From NCBI GenBank assembly GCA_026075535.2, contig AP026539.1, positions 7,502,001 to 7,566,000 of the forward strand: DNA of 64,000 nt. Reading direction: 5' to 3'. Positions 52,301-63,038 of the stretch are shown one piece after another (within the stretch, counting starts at the first letter, position 1; each line of letters begins with the position of its first letter). Origin of the DNA: Tricholoma matsutake. Its lineage: Eukaryota; Basidiomycota; Agaricomycetes; Agaricales; Tricholomataceae. A program made the position numbers and the translations under genes. The notes under the pieces were generated by a model. The model saw only the letters and a program-made list of their open reading frames with translations. It was not told the DNA's origin and ran no database searches.

Positions 52301-53918
52301 TGATACTCGACCAGAAAACCCAAACAAAACCCACAATAGGGCCTCAAATGGTATAACACTAGTTAGAGGAAGAATGCAAGGTGGTACTAAATATTACCGC
52401 TGTTACCCAAGGTTAGGGAAATGACTTTAGAGAGGGTCCGATGAAGTTTGATGAGGTTTGAGAGTGTGTGAAACACTGCGATGATGTTTGAGGAAAGTTA
52501 CAAGAGGTTCAAAGATGTTCAAAGAAGTTTGAGGGGCTTATAGAGGACAAGGACAATTTCAACAATGACTGAGGATAGACTATAGGGATGTAGAAAGGCT
52601 TTCTAGAGGGGATAGATGATAGACAATTGTTTCGAGAAGCTAGTATGAAGAGTTTGAAGAAGTTCAGTGTTAAACACTGAACTTTGAGACTAAGTCGAGA
52701 GGCTTGGACTCAAGAGAATTGCTCTTAAATCAGACGATTCCTGTGAGAGGACAATCTATTCTGTCATTCTAAGTAGCTAATACAAGGCTATATATGTTTG
52801 GGAGAGGTGATACTTAAAAGGAAATAGAACATGAGGAATACATGAGGCAAGATATAAAACAATAAAGAACTTCGCAAATCATAAGATAAATGAAAGATGA
52901 TAAGAAGGGAAATGTATAGAGTCACAATTTATTGTGGGTACATGTCCTATTGATCCAATATATCATCAAGACCTCAAAGTGTCACAATCGTGTCCTAGAA
53001 TCCTGTTGTCATGTCTCCTTGTGTCCAGTGGTGCTCAATATGCAATGCACTAACTCATACAAGGTGTGCTGGGTGTGTCTGAAGGGCTGTGTAATAACCA
53101 TATGGTGGCCAACTGTTAAGGGCAAAGCCTCAACCACTCGATCTAGTCAATGTCGTTCGACAAGGTGCTTCCTCAACGAGTCATTCAGCACTAGTCTTAC
53201 TCGGAGCATCCAACGTAAGGTAGATAGTGCACTCTAGCAGGCCTTCTGCATAGAGTCATTCGGGTTCATGCACTAAGGGGCTTCCTTAGTGGTTTCGAGT
53301 AAGTTTACGAGTTTACAAGTTAAGGCTGTAGATTGCCTAGATCTAAACTAAGGACATCCCTACTATGAGTTGCAGTACTTATACTACAAGGCAGGTCCTC
53401 CGATGTCACAGAGTGCTGCAGCGCAGCATGTCAATTGTGAGAGTCCAATGTCATGGACCTCATGTCAAGGGGCTGTTGTATCACAGCATGTGTGAGAATG
53501 GGTTTGGGTGCATGGAGTCACCATGTGTCAAGGGTGCCTTCCATGGGAAGGGGATCAAATGCATGTTGTCGGCATGCATCATGTGTGTGTCTGGTGTCAA
53601 GGACATGCTCTAAGCATGAATCAGGGAGTGCCTCTTGTCTGGAGGGGATCATCGGGTACATCAGGTCAGTTGGGTCTCATGAGTTACAAGGAAAATTGTA
53701 ACACCAATGGCATTCAAGGTGCTGCAAAGTCATTCAAACTTGCTCAAAGTGTTGTGAAGTTGTTCAAAGTCATTCAAAATCATTCAAAGTCATTTGAAGT
53801 AGTTTCAGAGCGGTCTTGCAGGGTTTGTAGGGGTTTGTAGGGGTTGGGAGTGTGTGTGTTGATGTGTCGATGCATTTGGAGACGTTCCCAGAGCTTAGAG
53901 CGCATGGTGGACCTATCA
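52301..53918 (-). mobile_element. LTR-like unit, copy 3, with adjoining purine tract
   Basis: This 1618 bp unit starts TGATACTCGACCAG and ends GGTGGACCTATCA, matching the ends of 6922-8278 and 13649-14806. On the minus strand GTAAGGGGGAGGA immediately precedes its right end. This polypurine tract shows that it is the 3' LTR of a minus-strand element whose interior would extend right of 53918. A near-perfect palindrome lies at about 52660-52684. No coding capacity is seen. Confidence 0.68.
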
Positions 53919-54066
53919 TCCTCCCCCTTACTGAAATCCTGACTGTCCCAGTCAGCCAATCGGAGTCATGTGCGAACTGCGTGATCATGTTGAAATTGTA
54001 AACAAAACTCGAAAAACTTCTCATTCTTCTTTGTCACCTCCTAAACCTTCAATACCATTTCTCATC
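53919..54066. other. Purine tract and short spacer
   Basis: The complement of 53919-53935 is the purine tract of LTR-like copy 3. The rest may be residual retroelement interior or the upstream region of the next gene. No domain is recognised. Confidence 0.4.
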
Positions 54067-54892
54067 ATGTCTCTCCTCTCTGAACTCAACACTGAAGTTC
54101 TCGATTATGCAAAATTGATGCCAGATTGTGGTGTCGCCAAAGACCTCGACTTCAGAGTGTGGGGGAAAGGTTTTTGTGAAAATATGGTAAGTTTCTGCTT
54201 CTTATTTGATATTTGAGGATTCTAACATGATATGTTCAGGTGGAATATGATGAACTGGCAGACGACTTGGGCAAGGAACATGACTCGACTGTGCAACAGG
54301 TTGTTGACAAAGTGTTTGAGCTGTTCAAACTGATGGCTTGACATGAATGGCTTTTGTGGGGGGGGGACTTTTTGTTTGCAGATCTGAGTGAACAGGTAGA
54401 GCGAGAGCAAAGGGAAGAGGAAGCGAGACGGGTTTGGGAGGAGGAGGAGGAGGCTCGCAGGGTAAAGGAAGATGCGAAGAAGGCGAAGATTGAGGCTTGC
54501 AGGGGGGCCTTAGGCGATGCTCAAAATGCAGCTCTTGCTGCATTTCATGCTAAAACTTTGTTGAAGGAGGAATTGCAACGATGAAACACAGAGCTTGCAG
54601 CTGAAGCACGAGCAATCAAGAAGGCAGAGGCTGGGGAGGATGATGAAGACGAAGATGTAGGGCAACTCTCAGTAATTATGGTAGGAAAATGGAAGGCCAT
54701 TGAGGTCAATACAAACGATGATGAAGAATACAAACTCGGTGAGGATATGATGGAGGCGAAGCAGGCAAAGTTCACAACAGGCGAACTGCTCGAGTTCGAG
54801 GGTCCTGTGAGTTTTTTTTTGTTTGGCTTCAATGTCTTTTCAGATTGCTAGCGATTTTGTAGTGTGATCATTGTGCTGGGATGAGATCCCAG

Positions 54893-56048
54893 TAGGGCAC
54901 GGCATGGGTATGGGTAACACCATGTGTTTCCGGTCATGGGTATGCATGGGTATGGGTACAGGTATGGGATTGCCATACCTGGGCAACACCATACCCTTTT
55001 CCACGGTGTTACGGGTATGTACGGGTATGCTGGTACCCGGATTTTGGTCAGGTGAGTAATCATCTGACCTTGTTGAATACTCATGACACATCTAATTTTA
55101 AACTATAGGACAATCCAACCACCACCATAGCATGGCCCAAATGACACGAATCGTCATTTGGGCCTATAGTAAGTTTTCTTGTGTTTCATTTCTTGTTTTT
55201 TGTAAACTAACTGATTATGTTTCTTCTTTTTCAGGTTATAAACTACTGATAACGACGGACAATGACAGCTAATGACACACACACAACAGTGCCATGTCAC
55301 CCGGGCCCAAATGACGTGATTGCATCGTTTTGGCCCATGGTAATTTTTTTTAGTTCATTTCTTTTTTTTGTAAACTAACTATTTTGTTTCTTTCATTTCC
55401 TAGGTTGGAATTCCCTCAGAATGAGGAGCTCACACGGAATGACCCCATGACAACACCACCATGTCACAATGGCACACCACCTGCCCCAGCCTCACAAGCA
55501 ACTGCTCGTGGGGTGGATAGTGGGGGGAATGACAACAATGACCAGGAGGAGGACCCAAGGACCCAACTGCCACCATGAGCAACTGCTCATGGGGTGGAAA
55601 CGGGGATCGACGACTACAGGCAGCACCCCCCCCTCTCTTGCTGCAAATGCGAGCAGGGGGGGTTACTCATTCTGTTCTCAGTGACTACAGGCACCACCCC
55701 CCTCCCTCACTCCAAACATGAGAGGGGGGGGTTTTTGTTTTGTTTTCATTGACTACAGGCACCACCACCCCATCCCTCACTTGAAATGTGGAGGGGGGGG
55801 TTTTCTATATTAATTTAATGTAATTTATTTATTAGAATAGGTCCACCACCCCCTCCCTTGCTCCAAATGTGAGCGAGGGGGTTTCTATTAACTTAGTTTA
55901 GTGTAATAAGTTATTAAAATAAGTATTCTTCTCGAAACCCATGGAAACCTGTGGTAATACCATACCTGTACCTGTGTGGGTATGGTGTTCATGGGTATGG
56001 GTAAGGGTATGAGGAAATATACCTGAGGGTTACCCATGCCATGCCCTA
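54893..56048 (+). mobile_element. hAT-like MITE subfamily B, TSD GATCCCAG
   Basis: This 1156 bp unit starts TAGGGCACGGCATGGGTATG and ends GGTTACCCATGCCATGCCCTA. The exact duplication GATCCCAG flanks it (54885-54892 and 56049-56056). It is the sister of 19762-20803, with both intron-like modules intact. Confidence 0.93.
55134..55403 (+). repeat. Two hairpin-plus-intron-like modules, acceptors intact
   Basis: Module 1 has a perfect 12 bp stem, GGCCCAAATGAC and its complement around seven bases, then an intron-like stretch 55169-55234 (GTAAGT, CTAAC, TTTTTCAG). Module 2 has GGCCCAAATGACG and a mostly complementary arm, then 55340-55403 (GTAATT, CTAAC, CCTAG). Stem sequences differ from those at 19984-20190, yet pairing is largely kept. 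Confidence 0.62.
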
Positions 56049-56545
56049 GATCCCAGCCATTGTGTTTTGTCAAGGAGGAAGCCCTGAAGTGCACACAAAG
56101 TGCACTCAAGCAGCGCAGGGGTGTTACTGGGAAGGGGTCTTGAGGTGGGGACTTCGCAAAGGTAAAGCGAGAGGATTCGGGGTTGCAAAACAAGATTCGC
56201 ACCCAAAACCAGGTATGAAATTTATTTGAACTTGTTGAATGCCATTCTAACACTTTTGCTCAGATTGTTTTAGCACTTTGAATTCAGGTTGTGGGGCCTG
56301 TTGAGACAGAGGGTATGGTTGTGGGGCCTTCAAAACCGTCAATGCCAAAGTCAAAGCACCAAAAGCGGTCATTGAAAGGGAAGGGGAAAGTGAAGGAGGT
56401 ATCATCAAATGATGATATTGAGGTTGTTAGCGACAAATGGGTCGTTTGATGGAAGATGCTTGCAGTGAAATTGGTACAGAAGAAGGTGGAGATGGAAGTT
56501 CTGGGTAGGGAGATAGAACTTTTAGAAGTTATGATGGAGGAGTAA

Positions 56546-57599
56546 AAAAAAAAGACTTCATTATATTTTTGTATTTTTGTTTTTCTTTTCAATTTAAATC
56601 TTGTGAGTCTTGAAAAAGTAGCGAATAAGTAAAAGAAACAGAAAGAAGAATAAAGAGAATAAGGGAAAGGCTCAGTAGATCATCATGGCTGAAAAACCCT
56701 TTTTGGAGTTTGCGCAACCACACTATAATGCAATATTGCGACTTGTATTGTACACTAAAAGAAATCAAGGTCATAGGTAAGTGATCGTGAACAAAGAGAA
56801 AGGGATAATTATTTGTCTTCGAAGTCTGGTGTGGACAGGTCGGTTGGCCTGTTTGCCAACTTACCCATTCCTGGGAATTTCATTGCAACTGCGCCATCAT
56901 GCACCATAATCCACAGGTTACCATATATGTTTACTCTCTTTTGTTTTTATCAATGCTTCATGCCTCTAACCTCATTAAAATCCCTTATAGCTTCAATTTA
57001 TAGTTTGAGATTAGACCAAGCTGACACCTCTTCACGCAACACGTACATCACACACTAAATCACGTTTTGGCACTTCCTTGGCTTTCGTGCTGACAGCTCT
57101 GCTTCCAATGAGACAGAATGGTACCGGGTTTTTCATTTATCTTATTTTAGTTGTTACTTGATATCAAATTAACAAGACTCAGCGATGATCCGGAAGTTGG
57201 CCCAGGAATTCCTGCTTGGCTAGAAGACATCTGACCCGACAGGTCTAGCAACTGGATGGTAGGGTTGAGAGGATTCATTTGGGTGCTCTCCGCGCTTGCT
57301 GGAGGCACAGGCTGTGTAACAACAATAGAGAGCCTCAAAGATAGTTACTCCCCAAGTCATTCCCAGTTGCAAAACCTCGAGATGAAGATTCAGCAGTGCC
57401 ACCATCCGAAGACTTCTTGCATGAACAAACACCCTTCTTGGACTTCCGCATTGCACTCCATATTCAAAGAATTCTTTCCCTTTTTTATTCTACTTCTTCT
57501 GGTTGCATGGACAGTTGGCACGAGAGAACATGCGCGATCAGTTTTCACTTTGTAGCTACGAATGATTGTATTTAGGTGACTCCCCACCTTTTGAATGGG
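56546..57599. other. Unassigned segment
   Basis: Short open frames occur on both strands, such as 57220-57456 minus and 57256-57555 plus, but none has a recognisable domain. Possible introns and a Lys/Ser/Cys-rich minus-strand stretch at about 57380-57450 hint at a decayed gene. No terminal repeats were found. Confidence 0.35.
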
Positions 57600-58097
57600 A
57601 CTGTCCAATTTTGACTCGATCTTAACATTCCCTACTAAGTTTCTCTCTCAAGTCCCTCAAGTCTCCAAGATTTCTGCACACTAAGGTGTAGAGTTTAAGT
57701 TAAGTACTCAAGTTCACTGGACTCCCAGTCAAGTTTGTCCAGGTCCTCCCATACTCCCATTGTTATAAGTCATTTACAAAGTAAAGTGGTTCATTTTAAT
57801 ACCTTTCACACTGATTCTTGAGCCATCTCACTCTTGACATGACCAATCTTCTCTTTCGGCAATGCGGACACGTGACTTAATAGATTGCCTATGCGTCCAT
57901 CGCCCTGTACCTCTCCTAGTGTGTGTATTACAACGGGCCAGGACTCACATCCTATTTACTTCCCATCAACTAACAAAAAGAGTAGACGAACAAGTATTTT
58001 GTTTTTCTCTCACCCTTTTTAGTGCTCGCTTACTTGACCTCCCGCAACTTGACGACTTGGTCAATGGACTGCCAGCAGACCTTAAACCCTGCCACAA
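57600..58097 (+). repeat. Probable 5' LTR end of Gypsy5
   Basis: The segment directly precedes TGGTGACCGAGACAGGG (58100-58116), which resembles a tRNA-type primer site, and the gag that follows. It is pyrimidine-rich with CAAGTC repeats. The LTR's left boundary could not be located, so the start given is arbitrary. Confidence 0.4.
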
Positions 58098-58331
58098 CTG
58101 GTGACCGAGACAGGGGGATAGATTAAATTCGGTATTCTGTACCACCATCGCAATTACCAACCCTGGTAAGCATACAACACCATTCAAATAGCTGATCCAT
58201 CAGTTATAGAACCAAAAACCCTCAAACAATCTCCTGATTCGCACCCACCATCTTGTTCTGGGCTAGCCCTGAATGAGACACTACCCTTTGACAACCCATC
58301 AAAAAACATCAAAGTTGCTGATCACCAGAAA

Positions 58332-60072
58332 TTGGCACTGCTCAAGCCTTTAAGTACATCACATATTCCCATGCCCACTACTGAACGACAACTAGAAGTC
58401 GTTCAATGGTCCTCACAATATCTTCAAACTGTCGCACCAGCTCTCAACACCAATTCCTCTCACAACATGGAAATGAGCAATACTCAGAGAAAACACCAAC
58501 ACTCCATCAACATCTTTACCTATGCATACACTTACCATGGCCCAGCCAGCCATCATGCCATGCATCTTGATGCCGATGCCAACCCCAGGATCCCATAATG
58601 CCCCATACTTCAAAGGAAAATGTGTTAAGGATTTCTTGGACTCCTTGGAAGTGCACACTGACACTGCAGATATTGAATGAAATGACCTTCCAAGCTATGT
58701 TCTATGGTACTGCCATTGATGGGTACGATATGTCATAGAATTGGCCGCCCACTGGTCTCAGCACAACTGGATGGCAACGCATGACTACTTGATAAAACTT
58801 TATGGGTCAAATGATAGCAAACCACACATCTCCCCAGACAAGTTATGAAGATGGGTAAAGCGACAAGCAGAGAATAAGGCATTCACGCGCATTCAGGACA
58901 CTGATCGATATTACAGGAACTTCATGGCTTGGGCATTGCCCCTCGTTTCAAGTAACCTACTGTCCGAAAATGACGCTAACATCTTATTCTTCAGGGGAAT
59001 CCCAAAGACACAACAAAAGACAATCCATTGAAGGTTACCAGTGGACAAGACCAAGATACAGTCTCCTCCTGCAAGGGACAATGTCCTAGTCCTGTTACAG
59101 AAGGAATTCGATGAAGACAACCTATATGTCGACATGCACGACACCGACTCTTCGACAGACTCAGACGATGACCATAACAGCAGTTCCGGTTCCGACAATT
59201 CAGACTCAGATGATGAGCCACAGACAAGATCCACTCGAAAGAAGAAGAAACAGGTAAGATTCAATACTAAAAAGGTTCCAGCAGTTCTGACTGTTGAGGT
59301 CTCTGCAACGTCAAGCATCAAGACCCTGGCGAAACAAATGCAAGAACTGCAAATTGGGCAGACATGACAGATTCAGGAACTACAGCAAGGACAAGTCAAC
59401 ATACTCTGAGAACTAGCAGTGACAAGACTGGAAGGCGGCAATATAGCACCGCCTGAGCAAAGGTGCTTCATTTGTGGCAAGGCTAACGTCCACAGGCTTG
59501 GAATCTACAACTGCCCGGAAGTTCAAGTACTAGTTGACAAGGGTCTAGTCGCCTACTCCCTGGATGGATGACTCATGTGAGCTAATAGTGGAATGCTTCC
59601 ACGTGGCGTCCCTGGAGGAGGAGTCGCCAAGGCCTTAAGAGATGAACAGATGGCAACAGCAGCAATGTTGACTACTTTAAAAGGTCAAGGCTGGGAGGAC
59701 CATGAGGACCATGACCCACCTCCCCATATGGCCACCATTGCAGGTCTTCAGTCCTATGGCCAAGATGTTCTGGATGACGACACTTACAGAGTAAGCTCTT
59801 ACCTGACCACGCATGCACAAGCAAAGGATGGAAGGAAGGGTAATACAAGTGAACAAAAAGCACCTCCAGATCCCAAAACACCAGCTCTGGGAGCACAACG
59901 GCCTCAAGTGCCACAGATGGCACCAAGGCGTCAAGTACCTCAGGCTCAACCCCTGCCAGCAAGTACTCCGTCAAGTCCTCAACCACATCCTGCAAACATG
60001 GAAGATGCTTGGCAACAGTGCAAGAATGTGCCAAAACCCATTCCCACAGGTGAGGCACCAGGAAAGGAATGA
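58332..60072 (+). pseudogene. Gypsy5 gag
   Basis: Shifted frames give a leader (58332-58598), then a capsid-like region with YFKGKCVKDFLDSLEVHTD and YLIKLYGSND. A Ser/Asp-rich stretch follows (DTDSSTDSDDDHNSSSGSD, about 59140-59200). A zinc knuckle of the form CFICGKANVHRLGIYNC lies at about 59467-59517. The C-terminal Pro/Gln-rich segment (59593-60072) follows. In-frame TGA stops are frequent, as is usual in this window. Confidence 0.78.
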
Positions 60073-60519
60073 CATGGAAGCCCAGGATGCTAACAAGACC
60101 ACAAAGCCTACAAGTGGCTACCACTTCACCTCGACAATTCAAGAAATGGTTGATGGTGACGCAATCCAACGAAAGATCCTTGACACAATGATTACATTGC
60201 CGCTGAAAGAAATCCTAGGAATATCCCCCGAGCTACAGAAACATTTTGCAGGCCTAACAAAAACTTGATGCAAATATACTTCGAAGCCTGTGGTTGCTTC
60301 CACGATGGACGATGACGAACCCAATGAGACCACAAAGCACTCAGGAGATGACATCCTGGGCAGGGGGCATGACCCTTTTACAAACTCAGAGCTCCTCTTG
60401 TCCTATGATGAAGACATGGAGGACATAGATGACATTCTCCTCTGGTAATCCTCAGCTGTAAAGATACACACCAACCCCCTTTTCACCATGACCACAGGAT
60501 GGTTTGAGGGAGCAATCAA

Positions 60520-60972
60520 GTGGTTTTCATGATCGACACCAGCGCAGAGCTGAATTTAATCTCAGATGACTTATACCAGCAGACAAACTTAGCTTTGGAC
60601 GTTGATGGGGCACACTGGTCCTTAAAGGGAATTAACAGTGACACAGTGCCCCTTGTAGGTTGCTGTCAAGACATCCCACTTATCTGCGGGGGACACTGCT
60701 TCGATCACCACTTCTTCGTCAGTAGAGAAGGAACAGGTAAACAAGATGTAATCCTTGGGCAACCTTGGCTACAGTGGTACTCAGTGTCTTTAATGTATTC
60801 ATGGACCGGGGTCGTCGAGATGTGCATATGGAAGGATGGGGATAGGGAACGAGGAGGTCCACCAACCCTATTGATTCAGCTAGTTGCTGCCAACGCACCT
60901 CAAAATACCAATAAACTGACCTTTCAGGGACAGCATTCAGGAATTGAAGAAATGTCGGATGTGGAAAATTGA
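60520..60972 (+). pseudogene. Gypsy5 aspartic protease
   Basis: The frame has VFMIDTSAELNLISDDLY, in which the retropepsin Asp-Thr/Ser-Gly reads Asp-Thr-Ser. The hydrophobic VILGQPWLQWYSV block at about 60740-60790 matches the C-terminal half of the fold. The Gly-to-Ser change at the catalytic loop suggests it is inactive. The segment 60073-60519 is a linker with no clear domain. Confidence 0.72.
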
Positions 60973-61162
60973 GGTCAGGCACCCAGTCCAGGCCTGACAA
61001 GTGTCAGGACATGCCTGTACCATACGTTGGACAAGCAATGCAGTGTTTAGTTGGAGAACTCGACGATGAGGACCCAGGTTCAGTTTCCTCCCTTATTCCC
61101 CCTGAAGCTTATGATACTCTCCTTGGAATTTTTATTATGCAGCCCTGGCATTCTCAACTCCA

Positions 61163-62014
61163 TTGGAAACATCTTGGACTCAACGAGCTTTGACTGAAGA
61201 CCGATTCTGGCAAACAAGTGCAGTGAGAAAGTACAAGCCAGTAGACTGCAAAGTACGGCCAGTCCCGACTTATATGCCAGACCCCACAGGCCAAGTTTTT
61301 GAACCTATAGTAATCCAAGAACTAGCCCCTCTACCTCTTGAACCCACATTTCTTGCAGGTTTTGAACCGACATCACGCCTGACTTGGGAGTACCTTGACT
61401 ATATGCTGGCAACAATCCCCGAAGGATTTCTCTCAGGCAGGGAAATCAACCTATTAGTTTTTGTTATCAAGACTCGCAATATGGCCTTCACATTCAACGA
61501 AGTGGAGAGAGAGCACATGCCGTGGGTCCAAGCACCCATCCACATCCCAAAGTCCATCGAGGACACAGTGCGAAATATGCTGCTCGACCAGAAAGCAGCT
61601 GGGAAGTATGAATATTCAACGGCGTCGTACCGCTTGAGGATTTTTACAGTACTGAAAAAGCTTGGACTCCGAATAGTCCACAATGTGCAGGAGCTCAATA
61701 AGGTCACAGTATGCGACTCAGCCCTGCTGCCTCGAGCCAATGACTTTGTGGAAGGCTTGGTAGGTAGGGTAATTTATGGCCTAGCTGACTTATTTTCAGG
61801 TTACGATGGGCAAGTCCTAGCAGTAGGATCATGTCCACTCACCACATTCAACTCGATCATTGGGCCCCATCGACTAACAGTTTTACCCCAAGGTGCTACA
61901 AATTCAGTGCTGGAATTCCAACGGTGTACAAGACATACACTACAAGAGGAAATCCCAGCAAATAGCGATGTGTTCATCGACGATGTGACATTTGCAGGAG
62001 GAACCTCCACATAC
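61163..62014 (+). pseudogene. Gypsy5 reverse transcriptase, fingers and palm
   Basis: The frame holds RLTWEYLDYMLATIPEGFLS, an RT entry with PWVQAPIHIPKSIEDTVRNM, LRIVHNVQELNKVTV, and GLADLFSGYDGQVLAV with the first catalytic Asp. LPQGATNSVLEFQR follows, then the catalytic pair in DVFIDDVTFAGG. The solo LTR begins eight codons later. The thumb resumes at 62676. Confidence 0.86.
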
Positions 62015-62675
62015 TGTCAAGAACCGTTCCTCGCCCGATCAGAACCTGCATCCATCTGATCCTTTTCTGCACCTCAAACCCGACTTTTGTCTATGCCTTC
62101 TGATTTGTTCCCGGCCACCTTGCACTGCCCACACTGCTGTGCACCAGGCCGCCTTGTACAGCATCCATGGCTGCCTTCCCAGGGCTGCCGTCTCTATTGC
62201 AAATTCAACTACGGATTCCTGTGCGGCTCCCGCTAGATAATTTATCTATGCAGTCAAGACGCTGCCGCAGTCTTCATTCCTGTTCCGCATTATTCCAGAC
62301 TACAGTATTTAAGCTTAGTTAGTTTCACCTTGTACTCCTCAGTTCGTATATCGACATAGACTCAACTTTAACTTGTCAATCCAAATCTCATTCTACTCCT
62401 ACCTCTGTCCTCTAAGAGTCTGAACTCCATTCGACTTGACCTCTAGTCTCCCTCTGAAGTTCTAACCTCACCTGAACTTAAAACTAAAGTCCCTCTGTAC
62501 TCCTCCCCACGTTTACCTGCACTTTCCCGCTCCTACCTCTAAACCCTTGACTTGAAAGTAGGACACCAGACGAGGTGAAGGGCACAGCTTCTTACAAGCT
62601 GAAGCCAAGTCCTTTCTGTTTCCCCTCCCACAGAATCCGCATTGACCTGACAATCTCCCACTATCATCACCCACA
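62015..62675 (+). mobile_element. Solo LTR of the Gypsy4 family
   Basis: The unit starts TGTCAAGAACCGTTCC and contains the GAAGGGCACAGCTTCTTACA hairpin shared with 50178-50735. It probably ends at CATCACCCACA. Left flank CATAC and right flank GTGTC do not match, so either the right boundary is misplaced or the duplication has decayed. Confidence 0.62.
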
Positions 62676-62999
62676 GTGTCCAGTCAGATTCCGAAGTGGC
62701 CTCTAGGATCAGTTCTTAATACATACAATGACAAGGAGGTATCAAAAGGAATCAGGAGATTCGTTTATGAATACGCCACAGTAGTGGATCGAATCCTAAC
62801 CAGATTTATAATGGCCAGCATAACCGCATCCAGATGGAAGACTATACTAGCTACCCCAAGGCTGGGTGTGGTCGGAACAATCGTATCTAGGGATGGTTGG
62901 CACTTGGCCCACGGTTTGATATCGAAGATCCTCAATTGGCCTGAACCACAGAATCTGACTGAAGTTTGTGGATTCCTCAGGACTGCAGGAGTTGGATGA
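62676..62999 (+). pseudogene. Gypsy5 reverse transcriptase thumb
   Basis: The frame continues pol after the solo LTR with KGIRRFVYEYATVVDRILTR, TPRLGVVGTIVSRDGWHL, KILNWPEPQNLTEVCGFLRT and AGVG, then a TGA stop. These are connection and thumb elements of Gypsy polymerases. Confidence 0.82.
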
Positions 63000-63038
63000 A
63001 AATGGATAAGAAATTTTTCACTCATTGCGAAACCACTC

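Larger units (their letters stand above)
54067..56545 (+). pseudogene. Intron-containing gene of unknown function, split by a MITE
   Basis: Exon 1 (54067-54186) begins MSLLSELNTEVLDYAKLMP. A clear intron follows (54187-54239, GTAAGT, CTAAC, CAG). Next comes VEYDELADDLGKEH and a coiled-coil stretch very rich in Glu and Arg (EQREEEARRVWEEEEEARR, about 54400-54470). An acidic segment and an intron starting GTGAGT at about 54809 follow. After the MITE (54893-56048) the sequence resumes with a Cys-containing block (KCTQAAQGCYWEGV), two introns and a Lys-rich tail. All premature stops seen are TGA. The layout recalls fungal coiled-coil plus CxxC-type proteins, but no family is assigned. Confidence 0.5.

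Noticed and set aside
54240..54381. An intron joining VQQ to LSEQVEREQ to remove a TGA
   Set aside because: No GT donor in the right phase exists before the TTTGCAG acceptor, so the TGA is more likely a decay mutation.
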